This document shows, one piece after another, positions 1 to 6,498 of a DNA stretch of 7,780 nt. The notes below the pieces were generated by a model. It did no database searches. It had not been told where the DNA came from and saw nothing but the letters and a program-made list of their open reading frames with translations. Location: NCBI GenBank assembly GCA_002686955.1, contig NYZA01000084.1, forward strand, positions 1 to 7,780, in the 5' to 3' direction. Position 1 is the stretch's first letter, and every line of letters begins with the position of its first letter. Source of the DNA: Gemmatimonadota bacterium. GTDB taxonomy: Bacteria > GCA-2686955. The position numbers were made by a program, and so were the translations under genes.

Positions 1-1382
1 CCGGCGCCCGGCTTGGCCAACAATTCATGCACGTCGGATGAAAGGTTTGCGAGCTTTTCGTCGGCGGCAATAGCGACTTCCGCCAAGTAGTGATCAATCG
101 CGCGCGCAGCCTGGACTCGATGGAACTCATTCCGAATCCCGGGGAACGCAGCGCCGAGTCCCACGGCGGCCACAAGGCCACCGACGACCGCGATCTCACG
201 AAATCGCAGTCGCAGCCATCCCGTCGCCCGGCGACGCCGATTCGGAAGAAGTGCCCGCGGTCGAAGTCCCCGTTGGAGACAACGGACATCCAATGCGAGC
301 GCCTCCGCGGAGGCGTAGCGGTCCTCGGCCCTGAGCTCGAGGCAACGATAGAGGACGGCTCGGAAACCGTTCGACAGTCGTGTCGAGGAAGAGTTGGACG
401 AGTGGGGATAAGGACGACAGGGACGAGCACCAACTCCGCCCTCGCCCCACGGCAGTTCTCCCATGACGGTCTCGAAGAGCACGACTCCGAACGCGTGGAT
501 ATCCGCCGGCGGGCCGACTCGACTGGAGTCGCGAAACTGCTCAGGAGCCGCATAGGCGGGGGTTCCGACGAATCCTCCCGCGATCGAGATGGGGCCGCTG
601 GCGGGCGCGGTCGCGAATCCCAAATCGGCGAGAACGGCTCGGCCGTCGGAGCGCAGCAGGATGTTCGAAGGCTTCACGTCCCGGTGCACGACTCCACGAC
701 GATGGAGGGCCGCGAGAGCCCCGGCGATGGGGAGGAGGAGTGCAATCGCCTCGGGAACCTCCAACGGCCCGGCCGCGAGTCTGTCGTGCAGGCTTCTCTC
801 GGCGAGTTCGAAGATCCCGAACTCATGCCCTTGCCACTGGCGACGGGCCAGGCATCGAACCAGAGCGGGATTCTCAAGTTCCGAACCGAGATCCAGTTCC
901 CGAGCGAAGCGGCTTCGGTCGTGGGGATTGGCTCCAAGGCGAAGCAACTTCAGCGCGCGTCGCTCCCCTCGGGGAAGCTCGGCTACCTCGTACACCTCGG
1001 CACACGCTCCTTCCGCGATCAGTCTCACTACCTCCCATTCGCCGACACGGGTTCCCGGTCGGAGCGCGGTGCGGCGAGACGGTGCGTCCGCGGGCTCCGA
1101 AGGGTCCTCTTCCGGGGGTTCACACGGGGAAGCGCTGGGCGACAGCGACTCCCGAACAAGCATCGCGAGCACCGCGGGGTTTACACCGGGGAACTCGGCT
1201 CGGAGCTCGTCGAGGGGCTCGCGTCTCGAATCCACCCTCGCGAGGAGCAGCATGCTGATGCCCTCGGCTTCGTCTAGCCCGATCTCGTTCCGCGCCAGCG
1301 CGCGCCGCATGGCGACGTGCAGAGCCTGCCGATCTATCGAAGCCCCCGGAGTCCCAAGGTCATCGTCGCCGTCACCGATCAT
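1..1382 (-). CDS. Membrane Ser/Thr protein kinase (Hanks type), C-terminus beyond the window
   Basis: Protein kinase that should phosphorylate Ser/Thr on target proteins from the cytoplasmic side of the membrane. I translated 460 codons open from the ATG at 1382 to the left edge; no stop codon is reached, so the gene is partial. Kinase domain about residues 112-372: ATP-binding lysine K145 (RALKLL), helix-C glutamate E162, catalytic loop HRDVKPSN (233-240; D235, K237, N240), metal-binding DLG (253-255, in place of DFG), activation-segment GTPAYAAPEQ (273-282), DIHAFG (294-299) and R355. The catalytic residues are intact, but the glycine loop is IAEGACAEVY (122-131), with Ala at the first and third glycine positions. 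A basic stretch (about 381-395) precedes one transmembrane helix (about 397-413); the start of an outer domain follows. About 110 residues before the kinase domain are helix-prone, then acidic and proline-rich, and not recognised. An in-frame stop at 1389-1391 limits the start to ATG 1382 or the later Met25; only a weak GGGACGAG lies upstream. The kinase call is firm; substrate and signal are unknown. Confidence 0.95.
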   Translation of the reverse strand, partial: MIGDGDDDLGTPGASIDRQALHVAMRRALARNEIGLDEAEGISMLLLARVDSRREPLDELRAEFPGVNPAVLAMLVRESLSPSASPCEPPEEDPSEPADAPSRRTALRPGTRVGEWEVVRLIAEGACAEVYEVAELPRGERRALKLLRLGANPHDRSRFARELDLGSELENPALVRCLARRQWQGHEFGIFELAERSLHDRLAAGPLEVPEAIALLLPIAGALAALHRRGVVHRDVKPSNILLRSDGRAVLADLGFATAPASGPISIAGGFVGTPAYAAPEQFRDSSRVGPPADIHAFGVVLFETVMGELPWGEGGVGARPCRPYPHSSNSSSTRLSNGFRAVLYRCLELRAEDRYASAEALALDVRCLQRGLRPRALLPNRRRRATGWLRLRFREIAVVGGLVAAVGLGAAFPGIRNEFHRVQAARAIDHYLAEVAIAADEKLANLSSDVHELLAKPGA

Positions 1383-1435
1383 CCACGCTCACTCGTCCCA
1401 GGGAAATACACGCAATCTCACATGAGGAACCGCGG

Positions 1436-1480
1436 CGATTTGAGCGCAGGCGCAGTGGGGCTGCGTCGAGCATCAAATCG
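1436..1480. repeat. Nested inverted repeat upstream of the kinase gene
   Basis: A perfect 8-base inverted repeat, CGATTTGA (1436-1443) and TCAAATCG (1473-1480), is extended inward by GC/GC with one bulged A at 1472. Inside it sits a second stem, GCGCAG (1450-1455) with CTGCGT (1461-1466, one G-T wobble), around a TGGGG loop. It ends 53 bases before the kinase start codon, so it could be a structured mRNA leader or a pair of operator half-sites. No known regulator site was recognised. Confidence 0.4.
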
Positions 1481-1532
1481 GTGCGAGTGGCGAAGGATAA
1501 GGTCAACAGGCGCACAGTGAATCGCGAATCGA

Positions 1533-1560
1533 CCGGCGAATCATGGTCGTTCGTCGCCGG
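1533..1560 (-). terminator. Possible hairpin terminator after the CotH gene
   Basis: A 7-base perfect stem, CCGGCGA (1533-1539) with TCGCCGG (1554-1560), encloses a 14-base loop. It lies 14 bases beyond the CotH stop codon in the direction of transcription. No T-run follows on the minus strand, so it is not a canonical intrinsic terminator; it may only stabilise the 3' end or be chance in GC-rich DNA. Confidence 0.3.
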
Positions 1561-1574
1561 TAAGGGAAGCCCGA

Positions 1575-4349
1575 TCAAGGCAACTTCGTCACCTCGAGCG
1601 CATCCACCGACTCGACCAGACCTTGCCACGCCCCGACGCGCAGCTCGTAGCTCCCGGTGCCCGCGGGCGCGGCACCCGGCACCTCTTGCACAAGTGGCGC
1701 CGTCACGAAGCCGAGCGCCGGAACCTCCACCGAAAGCGGTCCCTGTATCGGCTCCATTTCGGTGTCTCCAATTAGCGCCGCGGTCCAGGCGTCCGTGGAG
1801 GTGGTGACGAAGCCGCGATTGAAGATCGACGCCTGCAGCGAGAAGCTCCCTCCTTCCGCCGGCAGCTCCACCGGCACCTCGTTCGGCGCCGCCACCGCGA
1901 CCGATCCGCCGATCCCGTTGTGCTGCTCCGGTGAAGGCGCGACCTGCTCCGACCAGGCGCCCAGACCATCGGCCTCCCTCGCGCGCGAGAGGTCGGTTCC
2001 CTGCGGACCGAAGCTCAGGGTATCGAGGACGACCTCGCCGCCTGGGCCGTAGAGCCCAACGAACTCTCCACTCTTGCTCAGCTTGAAAGGTGCGTGCAGC
2101 CCGGAATCCCCGCCGTCGTCGTCAGCCCAAATGAGCAGGTAGCCGCCGCCCGGGATCACGCTGCCCGCCGGCAGACTCCATTGCGTCGGCGCATTCGGAT
2201 CATCGCTCATGCAGAATCCGGTGAGATCGAAATCCACATCGCCCAGGTTGGCCAGCTCGATCCAGTCGTCGTACTCACCCTCCGCGTCTTGAAGTGTCGT
2301 CTCGTTGTCGGCCAACAGCTCGTTGACCGTGATTGCCGGGCGGCCAACAAAGCTCAGTGCGTGATAGGCGCTCTCGGGGGCACCGGACGGAAGTGTCGCT
2401 TCCCCCCCCTCTCCGTCTTCGACGCGGACGTAGTAGGCGATCGTAGTATTCATCGCCTGCCCAGGAATCGCTGTGCTCCAGATTCCGTCCGATTCGACCA
2501 TCGGTAGCGCGATCGATCCGCTCCCGGCATCGTAGATCAGATCCACGAATTCGATCGGCGCGCTTGTCTCCGTGACCCACGCATCGACTTCGACCGGGCG
2601 ATTCGGAGCAGGGAAGAGCGGGCTCGCAACAACTCGATCGATTCGCGGAGGGAAGGCATCGGAATTGGGCTCGTCCGGCGTTGCGGGAATGGCGCCGATC
2701 CAGGGGCTACCGTCGGTGTAGCGACCCCATGCGGCGTCCGGATCGAGCCGATCGAAGCTAAGATGGTCGAGCAGATCCTCATCCGGCGTGAAGAGAAAGA
2801 GCTCTTCGCCGACATCGTTCAGGGCAAATGGTGCATGCAACGCACCCTGGGCGGGTGTGGAATCCAGCCACAGCAAGAGACGCCCCCAGGCCGGCAGAAC
2901 GGCGTCGGCCGGCAGCACCCAACGAAAAGGATCGCTATGATCATCGGTCAAGCCGCACCCTTCCAGCGACACTTCTTGCCCCGTGGCGTTGTAGATTTCG
3001 ACGTAGTCGTCGAACTCCCCAAATTCATCGCTGAGCGTAGCTTCGTTGTCCGCCATGAGCTCATTGACGAAAACGTACTGCGGATCGAGCAACGAATCGA
3101 TCTCGGGCTGCAGGGCGGCGATACGATTCCCGACGAACGATTTCAGGCCGTAGTATCGATCGAATCCAAAACCGACATCCTCTTCGAGCCCCTGATCGAA
3201 CCAGGAGTTCGGAAACTGTTTGTTCGGATCGGCATAGACGTGAGCGCGCACCACATCCGCGATGCGGTCGATACGGGCGTCCATGTCGTCTTGCGTCCAA
3301 CGCGTGCTCAGAAGATCGTGCATATGTCGCAAGTAGATCTCTCTGTATAGATCGACCTCGAGCAGACGATCGACCAGAGGCCGGGAAGGGTTGTTCGTCC
3401 AGAGAGCGCTCATGTTCTCGAATCCGCCAGGTGGGGGTTGGATGTTCCTCGTGAAGCTCCCAAACGCCATATTCTCATCCCAGGGGATGTGCACGAAGCG
3501 CCCTTGATCGTCCCGCCGGTACATGTAGTAGTTGTGCCCAGACCCTTCGTAGGAATCGAGACTCACCAGAGCGATCTGAAGAGCATGGTGGCGGAGCCAA
3601 GTGTCGACATCGAATTGCGGGGCCAGGGAATCCGCCAACGACTCCAGGTCGGTGTTGTTTATCTCGTCGATCAGATCGATCAGATCGGAGTAGTCGTTCT
3701 CTTCTTCGTTGGTTTCGAGCACGTAGCGGCTTTCATAGGGCTCTTGCTCCGATCCAAGCCAGGTGAAATCGGCGTTCCGTTCACCCTCCCAGAGATTGCC
3801 GTCCTCCCCGGAATCGAAATGGATCTCCGTCCATGTGCCCGTCACGGTCTCCACAATTGTGTAGAAGCCGATGAGCTCTCCGTTCACTCGAAGGTCGGCG
3901 AAGCCGGTGCGGCATCCCACGCCGATCTCCCGCAGCAGCTCGTACGAGACCGCCTCGCGAATCAACGTCGGATCTTTGAATCCGTTGTTCAACATGATCG
4001 AAGGGAGACCGTCGAGCGTCTGGTCCTCACGGTACTCGCCGAACTTGATGCGAAAAGGCTTCTTGATCCCCGGATGCGTGTAGGACGAATTCCCCTTGAA
4101 GCGAACCCCGACCGAGTCGATCAGCACTCCGTCCACACTGAAGCTCCCCGCCGCGTAGGTCGCCGTCTCGTAGTTGTCCTCGAGCACCTCGAACCAGTCT
4201 TCGAAATCGAAATCGATAGCGATCTCGTGCACGACGCTGTTGTCGAGAAGCTCCTCCTGGGTAGTTTCATCGGTTAGCGGGAGATGCGTAGCTCCAAACG
4301 CCGCTGTGGCGCAAAACAACGACGAGAGAAGTCGGGCCGATCCGATCAT
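1575..4349 (-). CDS. Secreted CotH kinase-family protein with two lamin-tail domains
   Basis: Exported 924-residue multidomain protein. Residues 1-20 form a signal peptide ending FGA, cleavage likely before THLP. The CotH domain spans about 35-420: RFKGNSS (83-89), KKPFRIKF (96-103), LRVNGELIGFY (153-163) with E167, then D265, HNYYMY (272-277) and IPWDENMAFG (288-297). D265 and D291 presumably match the two catalytic aspartates of Bacillus subtilis CotH, an atypical protein kinase of spore-coat proteins, so phosphotransferase activity is possible but unproven. Lamin-tail domain 1 (426-553) and domain 2 (672-800) are internal homologues with an Ig/FN3-like segment between them (about 566-667); residues about 815-920 look like another beta-sandwich. 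No C-terminal sorting motif or membrane helix is seen, so it is probably secreted or surface-associated. An AGAGG Shine-Dalgarno 8 bases upstream supports the ATG at 4349. It appears to be transcribed alone: 192 bases separate it from the kinase downstream, and the next gene upstream is divergent. Substrate unknown. Confidence 0.93.
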   Translation of the reverse strand: MIGSARLLSSLFCATAAFGATHLPLTDETTQEELLDNSVVHEIAIDFDFEDWFEVLEDNYETATYAAGSFSVDGVLIDSVGVRFKGNSSYTHPGIKKPFRIKFGEYREDQTLDGLPSIMLNNGFKDPTLIREAVSYELLREIGVGCRTGFADLRVNGELIGFYTIVETVTGTWTEIHFDSGEDGNLWEGERNADFTWLGSEQEPYESRYVLETNEEENDYSDLIDLIDEINNTDLESLADSLAPQFDVDTWLRHHALQIALVSLDSYEGSGHNYYMYRRDDQGRFVHIPWDENMAFGSFTRNIQPPPGGFENMSALWTNNPSRPLVDRLLEVDLYREIYLRHMHDLLSTRWTQDDMDARIDRIADVVRAHVYADPNKQFPNSWFDQGLEEDVGFGFDRYYGLKSFVGNRIAALQPEIDSLLDPQYVFVNELMADNEATLSDEFGEFDDYVEIYNATGQEVSLEGCGLTDDHSDPFRWVLPADAVLPAWGRLLLWLDSTPAQGALHAPFALNDVGEELFLFTPDEDLLDHLSFDRLDPDAAWGRYTDGSPWIGAIPATPDEPNSDAFPPRIDRVVASPLFPAPNRPVEVDAWVTETSAPIEFVDLIYDAGSGSIALPMVESDGIWSTAIPGQAMNTTIAYYVRVEDGEGGEATLPSGAPESAYHALSFVGRPAITVNELLADNETTLQDAEGEYDDWIELANLGDVDFDLTGFCMSDDPNAPTQWSLPAGSVIPGGGYLLIWADDDGGDSGLHAPFKLSKSGEFVGLYGPGGEVVLDTLSFGPQGTDLSRAREADGLGAWSEQVAPSPEQHNGIGGSVAVAAPNEVPVELPAEGGSFSLQASIFNRGFVTTSTDAWTAALIGDTEMEPIQGPLSVEVPALGFVTAPLVQEVPGAAPAGTGSYELRVGAWQGLVESVDALEVTKLP
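1950..2336 (-). repeat. Second lamin-tail domain repeat within the CotH-family gene
   Basis: Encodes residues 672-800. It opens with VNELLADNETTLQDAEGEYD, continues DWIEL, and later has APFKLSKSGEFVGLY (753-767) and TLSF. These landmarks match domain 1 in order and spacing, indicating an ancestral internal duplication. Lamin-tail domains are Ig-like folds common on bacterial secreted proteins, usually as accessory or binding modules. Confidence 0.8.
2691..3074 (-). repeat. First lamin-tail domain repeat within the CotH-family gene
   Basis: Encodes residues 426-553, directly after the CotH domain. It opens with VNELMADNEATLSDEFGEFD, continues DYVEIYN, and later has APFALNDVGEELFLF (506-520) and HLSF. 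It shares these landmarks with the second copy at 1950-2336, but the two DNA copies have diverged clearly, so the duplication is old. Confidence 0.8.
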
Positions 4350-4357
4350 GATTCAAG

Positions 4358-4362
4358 CCTCT
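4358..4362 (-). promoter_or_regulatory. Ribosome binding site of the CotH-family gene
   Basis: AGAGG on the minus strand with 8 bases to the ATG at 4349. It fixes the start just before a clean signal peptide. Confidence 0.6.
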
Positions 4363-4379
4363 GTGCGGGTGGGTGAAGA

Positions 4380-4393
4380 GCAGGGATTCCTGC
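4380..4393. repeat. Short inverted repeat in the CotH gene upstream region
   Basis: GCAGG and CCTGC arms (4380-4384, 4389-4393) around a 4-base centre, about 30 bases upstream of the CotH start codon. It could be a small operator or leader hairpin. The rest of the 240-base divergent region (4350-4589) holds no gene, and I found no clear -35/-10 pair for either direction. Confidence 0.25.
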
Positions 4394-4539
4394 AATTGGA
4401 CGGCTGAGCGAGCGCTTCGGGTTACGCCACATCGCCCCGCGGCTCGTTCCTCGCCTTTCCACGGCAAACCGGCTTGTAACAGGAAAGCCCTCGCCTCCAT
4501 TTCTTAGCCAACCGCCCCGGACACACCGGATCGGCCCAT

Positions 4540-4556
4540 CCCGGCGAGCCGCCGGG
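4540..4556. repeat. GC-rich hairpin ahead of the small secreted-protein gene
   Basis: CCCGGC (4540-4545) and GCCGGG (4551-4556) form a perfect 6-base stem around GAGCC, followed on the plus strand by TTTC. It lies 33 bases before the ATG at 4590, in the probable leader. It could act as an attenuator-like or stabilising hairpin, or be chance in GC-rich DNA. Confidence 0.3.
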
Positions 4557-4571
4557 TTTCACCGCCTTGAC

Positions 4572-4579
4572 AAGAAAGG
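4572..4579 (+). promoter_or_regulatory. Ribosome binding site of the small secreted-protein gene
   Basis: AAGAAAGG with 10 bases to the ATG at 4590. A purine-rich site at usable spacing directly before a signal-peptide start is the main argument that this plus-strand frame is translated. Confidence 0.5.
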
Positions 4580-4589
4580 CAGACTCACA

Positions 4590-4871
4590 ATGCGTACTCG
4601 TACCCTTCTGAGCGTTCTCACCCTAAGTCTCGCGATCCCTCACAATCCCGCGCAGGCCGCTGTCTGCCCGCCCGATTTGGCGTTGGATGTCGCCTTGGTG
4701 GAGGATCTCACGATCGCCGCCAACGTAAACGAGTGGCAAACGCTTTTCCTCGACGCTTATGTGCCAAATGGCACTTTCATGGTCTACGTCCAGCTCGAAG
4801 CCGAATACGATAGCTCCACTCTGAGTGACGCGTTCTTCTTGGAAGCACGCCAACAAGGCGAGGCACAGTAG
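4590..4871 (+). CDS. Small exported protein of unknown function
   Basis: A 93-residue frame and the only plausible plus-strand gene here. Residues 1-23 look like a Sec signal peptide: basic MRTRT, hydrophobic LLSVLTLSLAI, then PAQA with likely cleavage before AVCPP. The mature part has one cysteine (C26) near its N-terminus and alternates polar and hydrophobic residues as beta-strands do, for example EWQTLFLDAYVPNGTFMVYV (48-67). That stretch loosely recalls the second half of jelly-roll carbohydrate-binding modules, where W-x-T...P is followed by strands; this is an impression, not an assignment. The mature domain is short for such a fold, so it may be a truncated remnant with an intact 5' end. 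It has a reasonable Shine-Dalgarno, is divergent from the CotH gene and is convergent with the PPTase gene, whose end lies 38 bases away. Its base composition seems less GC-rich than its neighbours. Confidence 0.5.
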   Translation: MRTRTLLSVLTLSLAIPHNPAQAAVCPPDLALDVALVEDLTIAANVNEWQTLFLDAYVPNGTFMVYVQLEAEYDSSTLSDAFFLEARQQGEAQ

Positions 4872-4873
4872 GT

Positions 4874-4900
4874 AGCTCGCGCAGATCCAAATGCGGAGCT
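4874..4900. terminator. Possible bidirectional hairpin between convergent genes
   Basis: AGCTC-CGC (4874-4878, 4880-4882, with G4879 bulged) pairs with GCG-GAGCT (4893-4900) around a 10-base loop, giving 8 base pairs. It occupies most of the 38-base gap between the small plus-strand gene and the end of the minus-strand operon, where a shared terminator is expected. No T-run is present on either side, so the call rests on stem and position only. Confidence 0.35.
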
Positions 4901-4909
4901 GATCCGGCG

Positions 4910-5521
4910 TCATAGGGCAACCTGAGAGCCAGTCGCGCGTCCGCAGTGCGCCGCCGCCCAAGCCAGCCACCGACCGTGGTGCGAGAGGCTCAGATCCACT
5001 GCGAGTGGCCGCTCGCTTCGACAGAGGCGCGGCGGTCGCGATCCAGAAATATGCAGCTCGTCGCCCTTGCCCAGCCACAGGCCCAAGTCCCTGAGCGCGT
5101 ACGCGCGAACAGCGGCCGAGTCATCGCCGCTCGACCGGCAAGAAGCAACATTAGAGAGGAACTCTCCGCGGCCGGAGCTCGCGACCGCGTGGATGCAATC
5201 TTCCAGACATCCAACTTGCAGAAATAGTCGCGATCCTACATGCGACACGGTCCCCCGAGCGGTCTTCCCGCGCCCATCATCAGCGAATTCGACCCGGAAG
5301 GCAGCCGGAGCGAATACCGTCTCGGGCACGAGCTTCTTCAGAAGCTTGTAGGCAGCCTCTTTCGCCGCCCAATGCATCCACAGCGCACGATGAGGATTGA
5401 CGCTCTCGGAGATACAGCGACGTTCTTCGGGCGCGAAGACCCGCATCATAAACCTGGGGTGCAGGTTCCCGATCTTGGTCTCGTCATCCCTCAAGTCGAC
5501 GACATCATTGCCGATCAGCAA
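4910..5521 (-). CDS. 4'-phosphopantetheinyl transferase
   Basis: Transfers the phosphopantetheine arm of coenzyme A to a conserved serine of a carrier protein; the ACP two genes upstream in the same operon is the obvious partner. From the chosen start the protein has 203 residues. It opens with LIGNDVVDL (2-10), holding the metal-binding aspartate region (D6), then RFMMRVFAPEE (23-33) and the family signature WAAKEAAYK (51-59; K54, E55, K59). The C-terminal part ends in a strand motif, VDLSLSHHGRWLAWAAA (175-191), seen in many members. The frame is open further up to an ATG at 5599, but homology begins at once with LIGND and upstream residues would be antisense-like coding inside the acyltransferase gene. 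The TTG at 5521, with GGAGA at 5531-5535, is therefore preferred; ATT at 5524 is an alternative. It overlaps the acyltransferase gene by 17 bases, which suggests translational coupling, and it is the last gene of the operon. Confidence 0.88.
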   Translation of the reverse strand: MLIGNDVVDLRDDETKIGNLHPRFMMRVFAPEERRCISESVNPHRALWMHWAAKEAAYKLLKKLVPETVFAPAAFRVEFADDGRGKTARGTVSHVGSRLFLQVGCLEDCIHAVASSGRGEFLSNVASCRSSGDDSAAVRAYALRDLGLWLGKGDELHISGSRPPRLCRSERPLAVDLSLSHHGRWLAWAAAHCGRATGSQVAL

Positions 5522-6260
5522 AATGGTCGTTCTCCAGGCGGACCAGGGTCTGCCCGATTCCACGCGCAGTCTCCCGCGCGCCTCGCAGGCCGGTCTCATT
5601 CGCGTCTGGCGTGATCAGTGCGAAGCGGACGCTGAACACTTGATCCCGGACAGGTAGAACCGTCTTCTCCACTTGCTTCTCGCCACGCAAATACACGCAG
5701 AGGATGCGGCAGCCTTCGACAGTGTTTGCGATGCCTCCCACTCCATAGCTCATACTATCGGCATCGACACGGCCGGTGACCGTTCGCCCACCCTCTGGAA
5801 ATATCATCACCAACTCCCCACGTTCCAGCAGCCAGCCGAGCTTTGCTAGGACGACACGTTGAGCCCTACGCTCCCCTCCCCGGCGAATCGGCAGGCATTT
5901 TCCCACATAGCAAAGTCCCTTCAACCAGACGCTCCGATAGAAATTCGCCTGCTCGGGTGTGTTCCAGGCGAAGAAACGGAAACCGGTGAGAAGCTGCCAC
6001 GGAGAGGAGATGGCCCACTGCACGAGGAGAGAATCGATCCAAGTCAGGTGATTCGGGCAGATGAGCACTGGTCCTTGTGTTTGCCGCAACAAGGCTCGCG
6101 CCTGGGCGCGCACGGCCGCCAACCGACGAATGCGGTAGCCCCGTACATGTCTCAGCCACAGCAAAGCCAAAGGCCACAACGGCAGCGCAGCGATCTGACT
6201 GATCCGACGCTGAATGTGCAGCGCATGGCGCTGGCGCCTAATCGATCTTGGCGAGTACAA
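5505..6260 (-). CDS. PlsC-family 1-acyl-glycerol-3-phosphate-type acyltransferase
   Basis: Membrane-associated acyltransferase of the lysophosphatidate acyltransferase superfamily. Numbered from the TTG at 6260 (251 residues): a hydrophobic segment near 23-36 (IAALPLWPLALLWL), the HX4D catalytic motif in NHLTWIDSLL (70-79; H71, D76), the CLPIRRGG region (122-129), and FPEGGRT (154-160), the acceptor-phosphate-binding FPEGTR-type motif. In this operon it probably transfers the chain made on the ACP to a lipid or other acceptor; a housekeeping role in phospholipid synthesis is possible but less likely given the context. The start is uncertain. The frame stays open to an ATG at 6356, but that would overlap the ACP gene by more than 110 bases and those residues look spurious. 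GTG 6275 and TTG 6260 are the reasonable choices, overlapping the ACP gene by 38 and 23 bases; no clear Shine-Dalgarno decides. Its 3' end overlaps the PPTase gene. Confidence 0.88.
   Translation of the reverse strand: MYSPRSIRRQRHALHIQRRISQIAALPLWPLALLWLRHVRGYRIRRLAAVRAQARALLRQTQGPVLICPNHLTWIDSLLVQWAISSPWQLLTGFRFFAWNTPEQANFYRSVWLKGLCYVGKCLPIRRGGERRAQRVVLAKLGWLLERGELVMIFPEGGRTVTGRVDADSMSYGVGGIANTVEGCRILCVYLRGEKQVEKTVLPVRDQVFSVRFALITPDANETGLRGARETARGIGQTLVRLENDHFADRQ
5531..5535 (-). promoter_or_regulatory. Ribosome binding site deciding the PPTase TTG start
   Basis: GGAGA on the minus strand, inside the 3' end of the acyltransferase gene, 9 bases from the TTG at 5521. No ATG or GTG exists in frame at suitable spacing, so this site supports the non-ATG start. 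Confidence 0.5.
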
Positions 6261-6486
6261 GTTCGGTGGCGTCACCGATCGTCGCGACTCTGTCAGCGGC
6301 TTCATCCTCGACCTCGATATCGAATTCATCTTCGAAGGCCAGCACGATGTCGACAAGACGCGCGGAGTTCACCTTGAGCTCGTCCAAGATCGATGTCTTC
6401 GCCGTGATCGTCGCCATCGCATCCATGTTCTTCACGAAGGGCCGTACAATCTCGACTACTTTGCTCATCACTTGCTCTTCGTTCAT
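6238..6486 (-). CDS. Acyl carrier protein with NSAR in place of the DSL motif
   Basis: An 82-residue phosphopantetheine-binding carrier protein that holds growing acyl chains as thioesters. It aligns without gaps to Escherichia coli AcpP through the central region: SILDELKVNSARLVDIVLAF (32-51), then EDEFDIEVEDEAADRV. The attachment serine is S41, equivalent to AcpP Ser36. The residues around it are unusual: N40 replaces Asp, A42 replaces Leu and R43 replaces Asp, so DSLD becomes NSAR. Otherwise the protein is acidic and of typical length. It starts 12 bases after the ketosynthase stop, with AAAGG (6494-6498) at 7-base spacing, and its end overlaps the probable start of the acyltransferase gene. 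The pairing with a ketosynthase and its own PPTase points to a dedicated pathway rather than general fatty acid synthesis. ATG at residue 7 is an alternative start. Confidence 0.92.
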   Translation of the reverse strand: MNEEQVMSKVVEIVRPFVKNMDAMATITAKTSILDELKVNSARLVDIVLAFEDEFDIEVEDEAADRVATIGDATELVLAKID

Positions 6487-6493
6487 TGCCTTG

Positions 6494-6498
6494 CCTTT
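6494..6498 (-). promoter_or_regulatory. Ribosome binding site of the acyl carrier protein gene
   Basis: AAAGG lies immediately after the TAG stop of the ketosynthase gene, with 7 bases to the ATG at 6486. The abutting stop and Shine-Dalgarno suggest that ribosomes finishing the ketosynthase feed the carrier protein gene. Confidence 0.6.

Noticed and set aside
90-1277. Long plus-strand open frame of 395 codons
   Set aside because: It lies antisense to the kinase frame, which carries all kinase motifs without interruption. Its translation is rich in Arg, Gly, Ser and Glu with no recognisable domain, as expected for a GC-rich shadow frame.
3438-4277. Plus-strand open frame of 279 codons
   Set aside because: Antisense to the conserved CotH domain; no domain or signal peptide and no convincing Shine-Dalgarno.
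4567-4572. Perfect TTGACA resembling a -35 box before the small exported-protein gene
   Set aside because: At 17-base spacing the -10 position falls on the start codon itself (ATGCGT), leaving no room for a leader and not resembling TATAAT.
4623-5078. Minus-strand open frame of 151 codons between the PPTase and the CotH gene
   Set aside because: It overlaps the end of the PPTase in another frame and is antisense to the small exported protein, with no family motif.
6261-6356. Upstream extension of the acyltransferase to ATG 6356
   Set aside because: It would overlap most of the 3' half of the ACP gene, and the added residues resemble no acyltransferase N-terminus.
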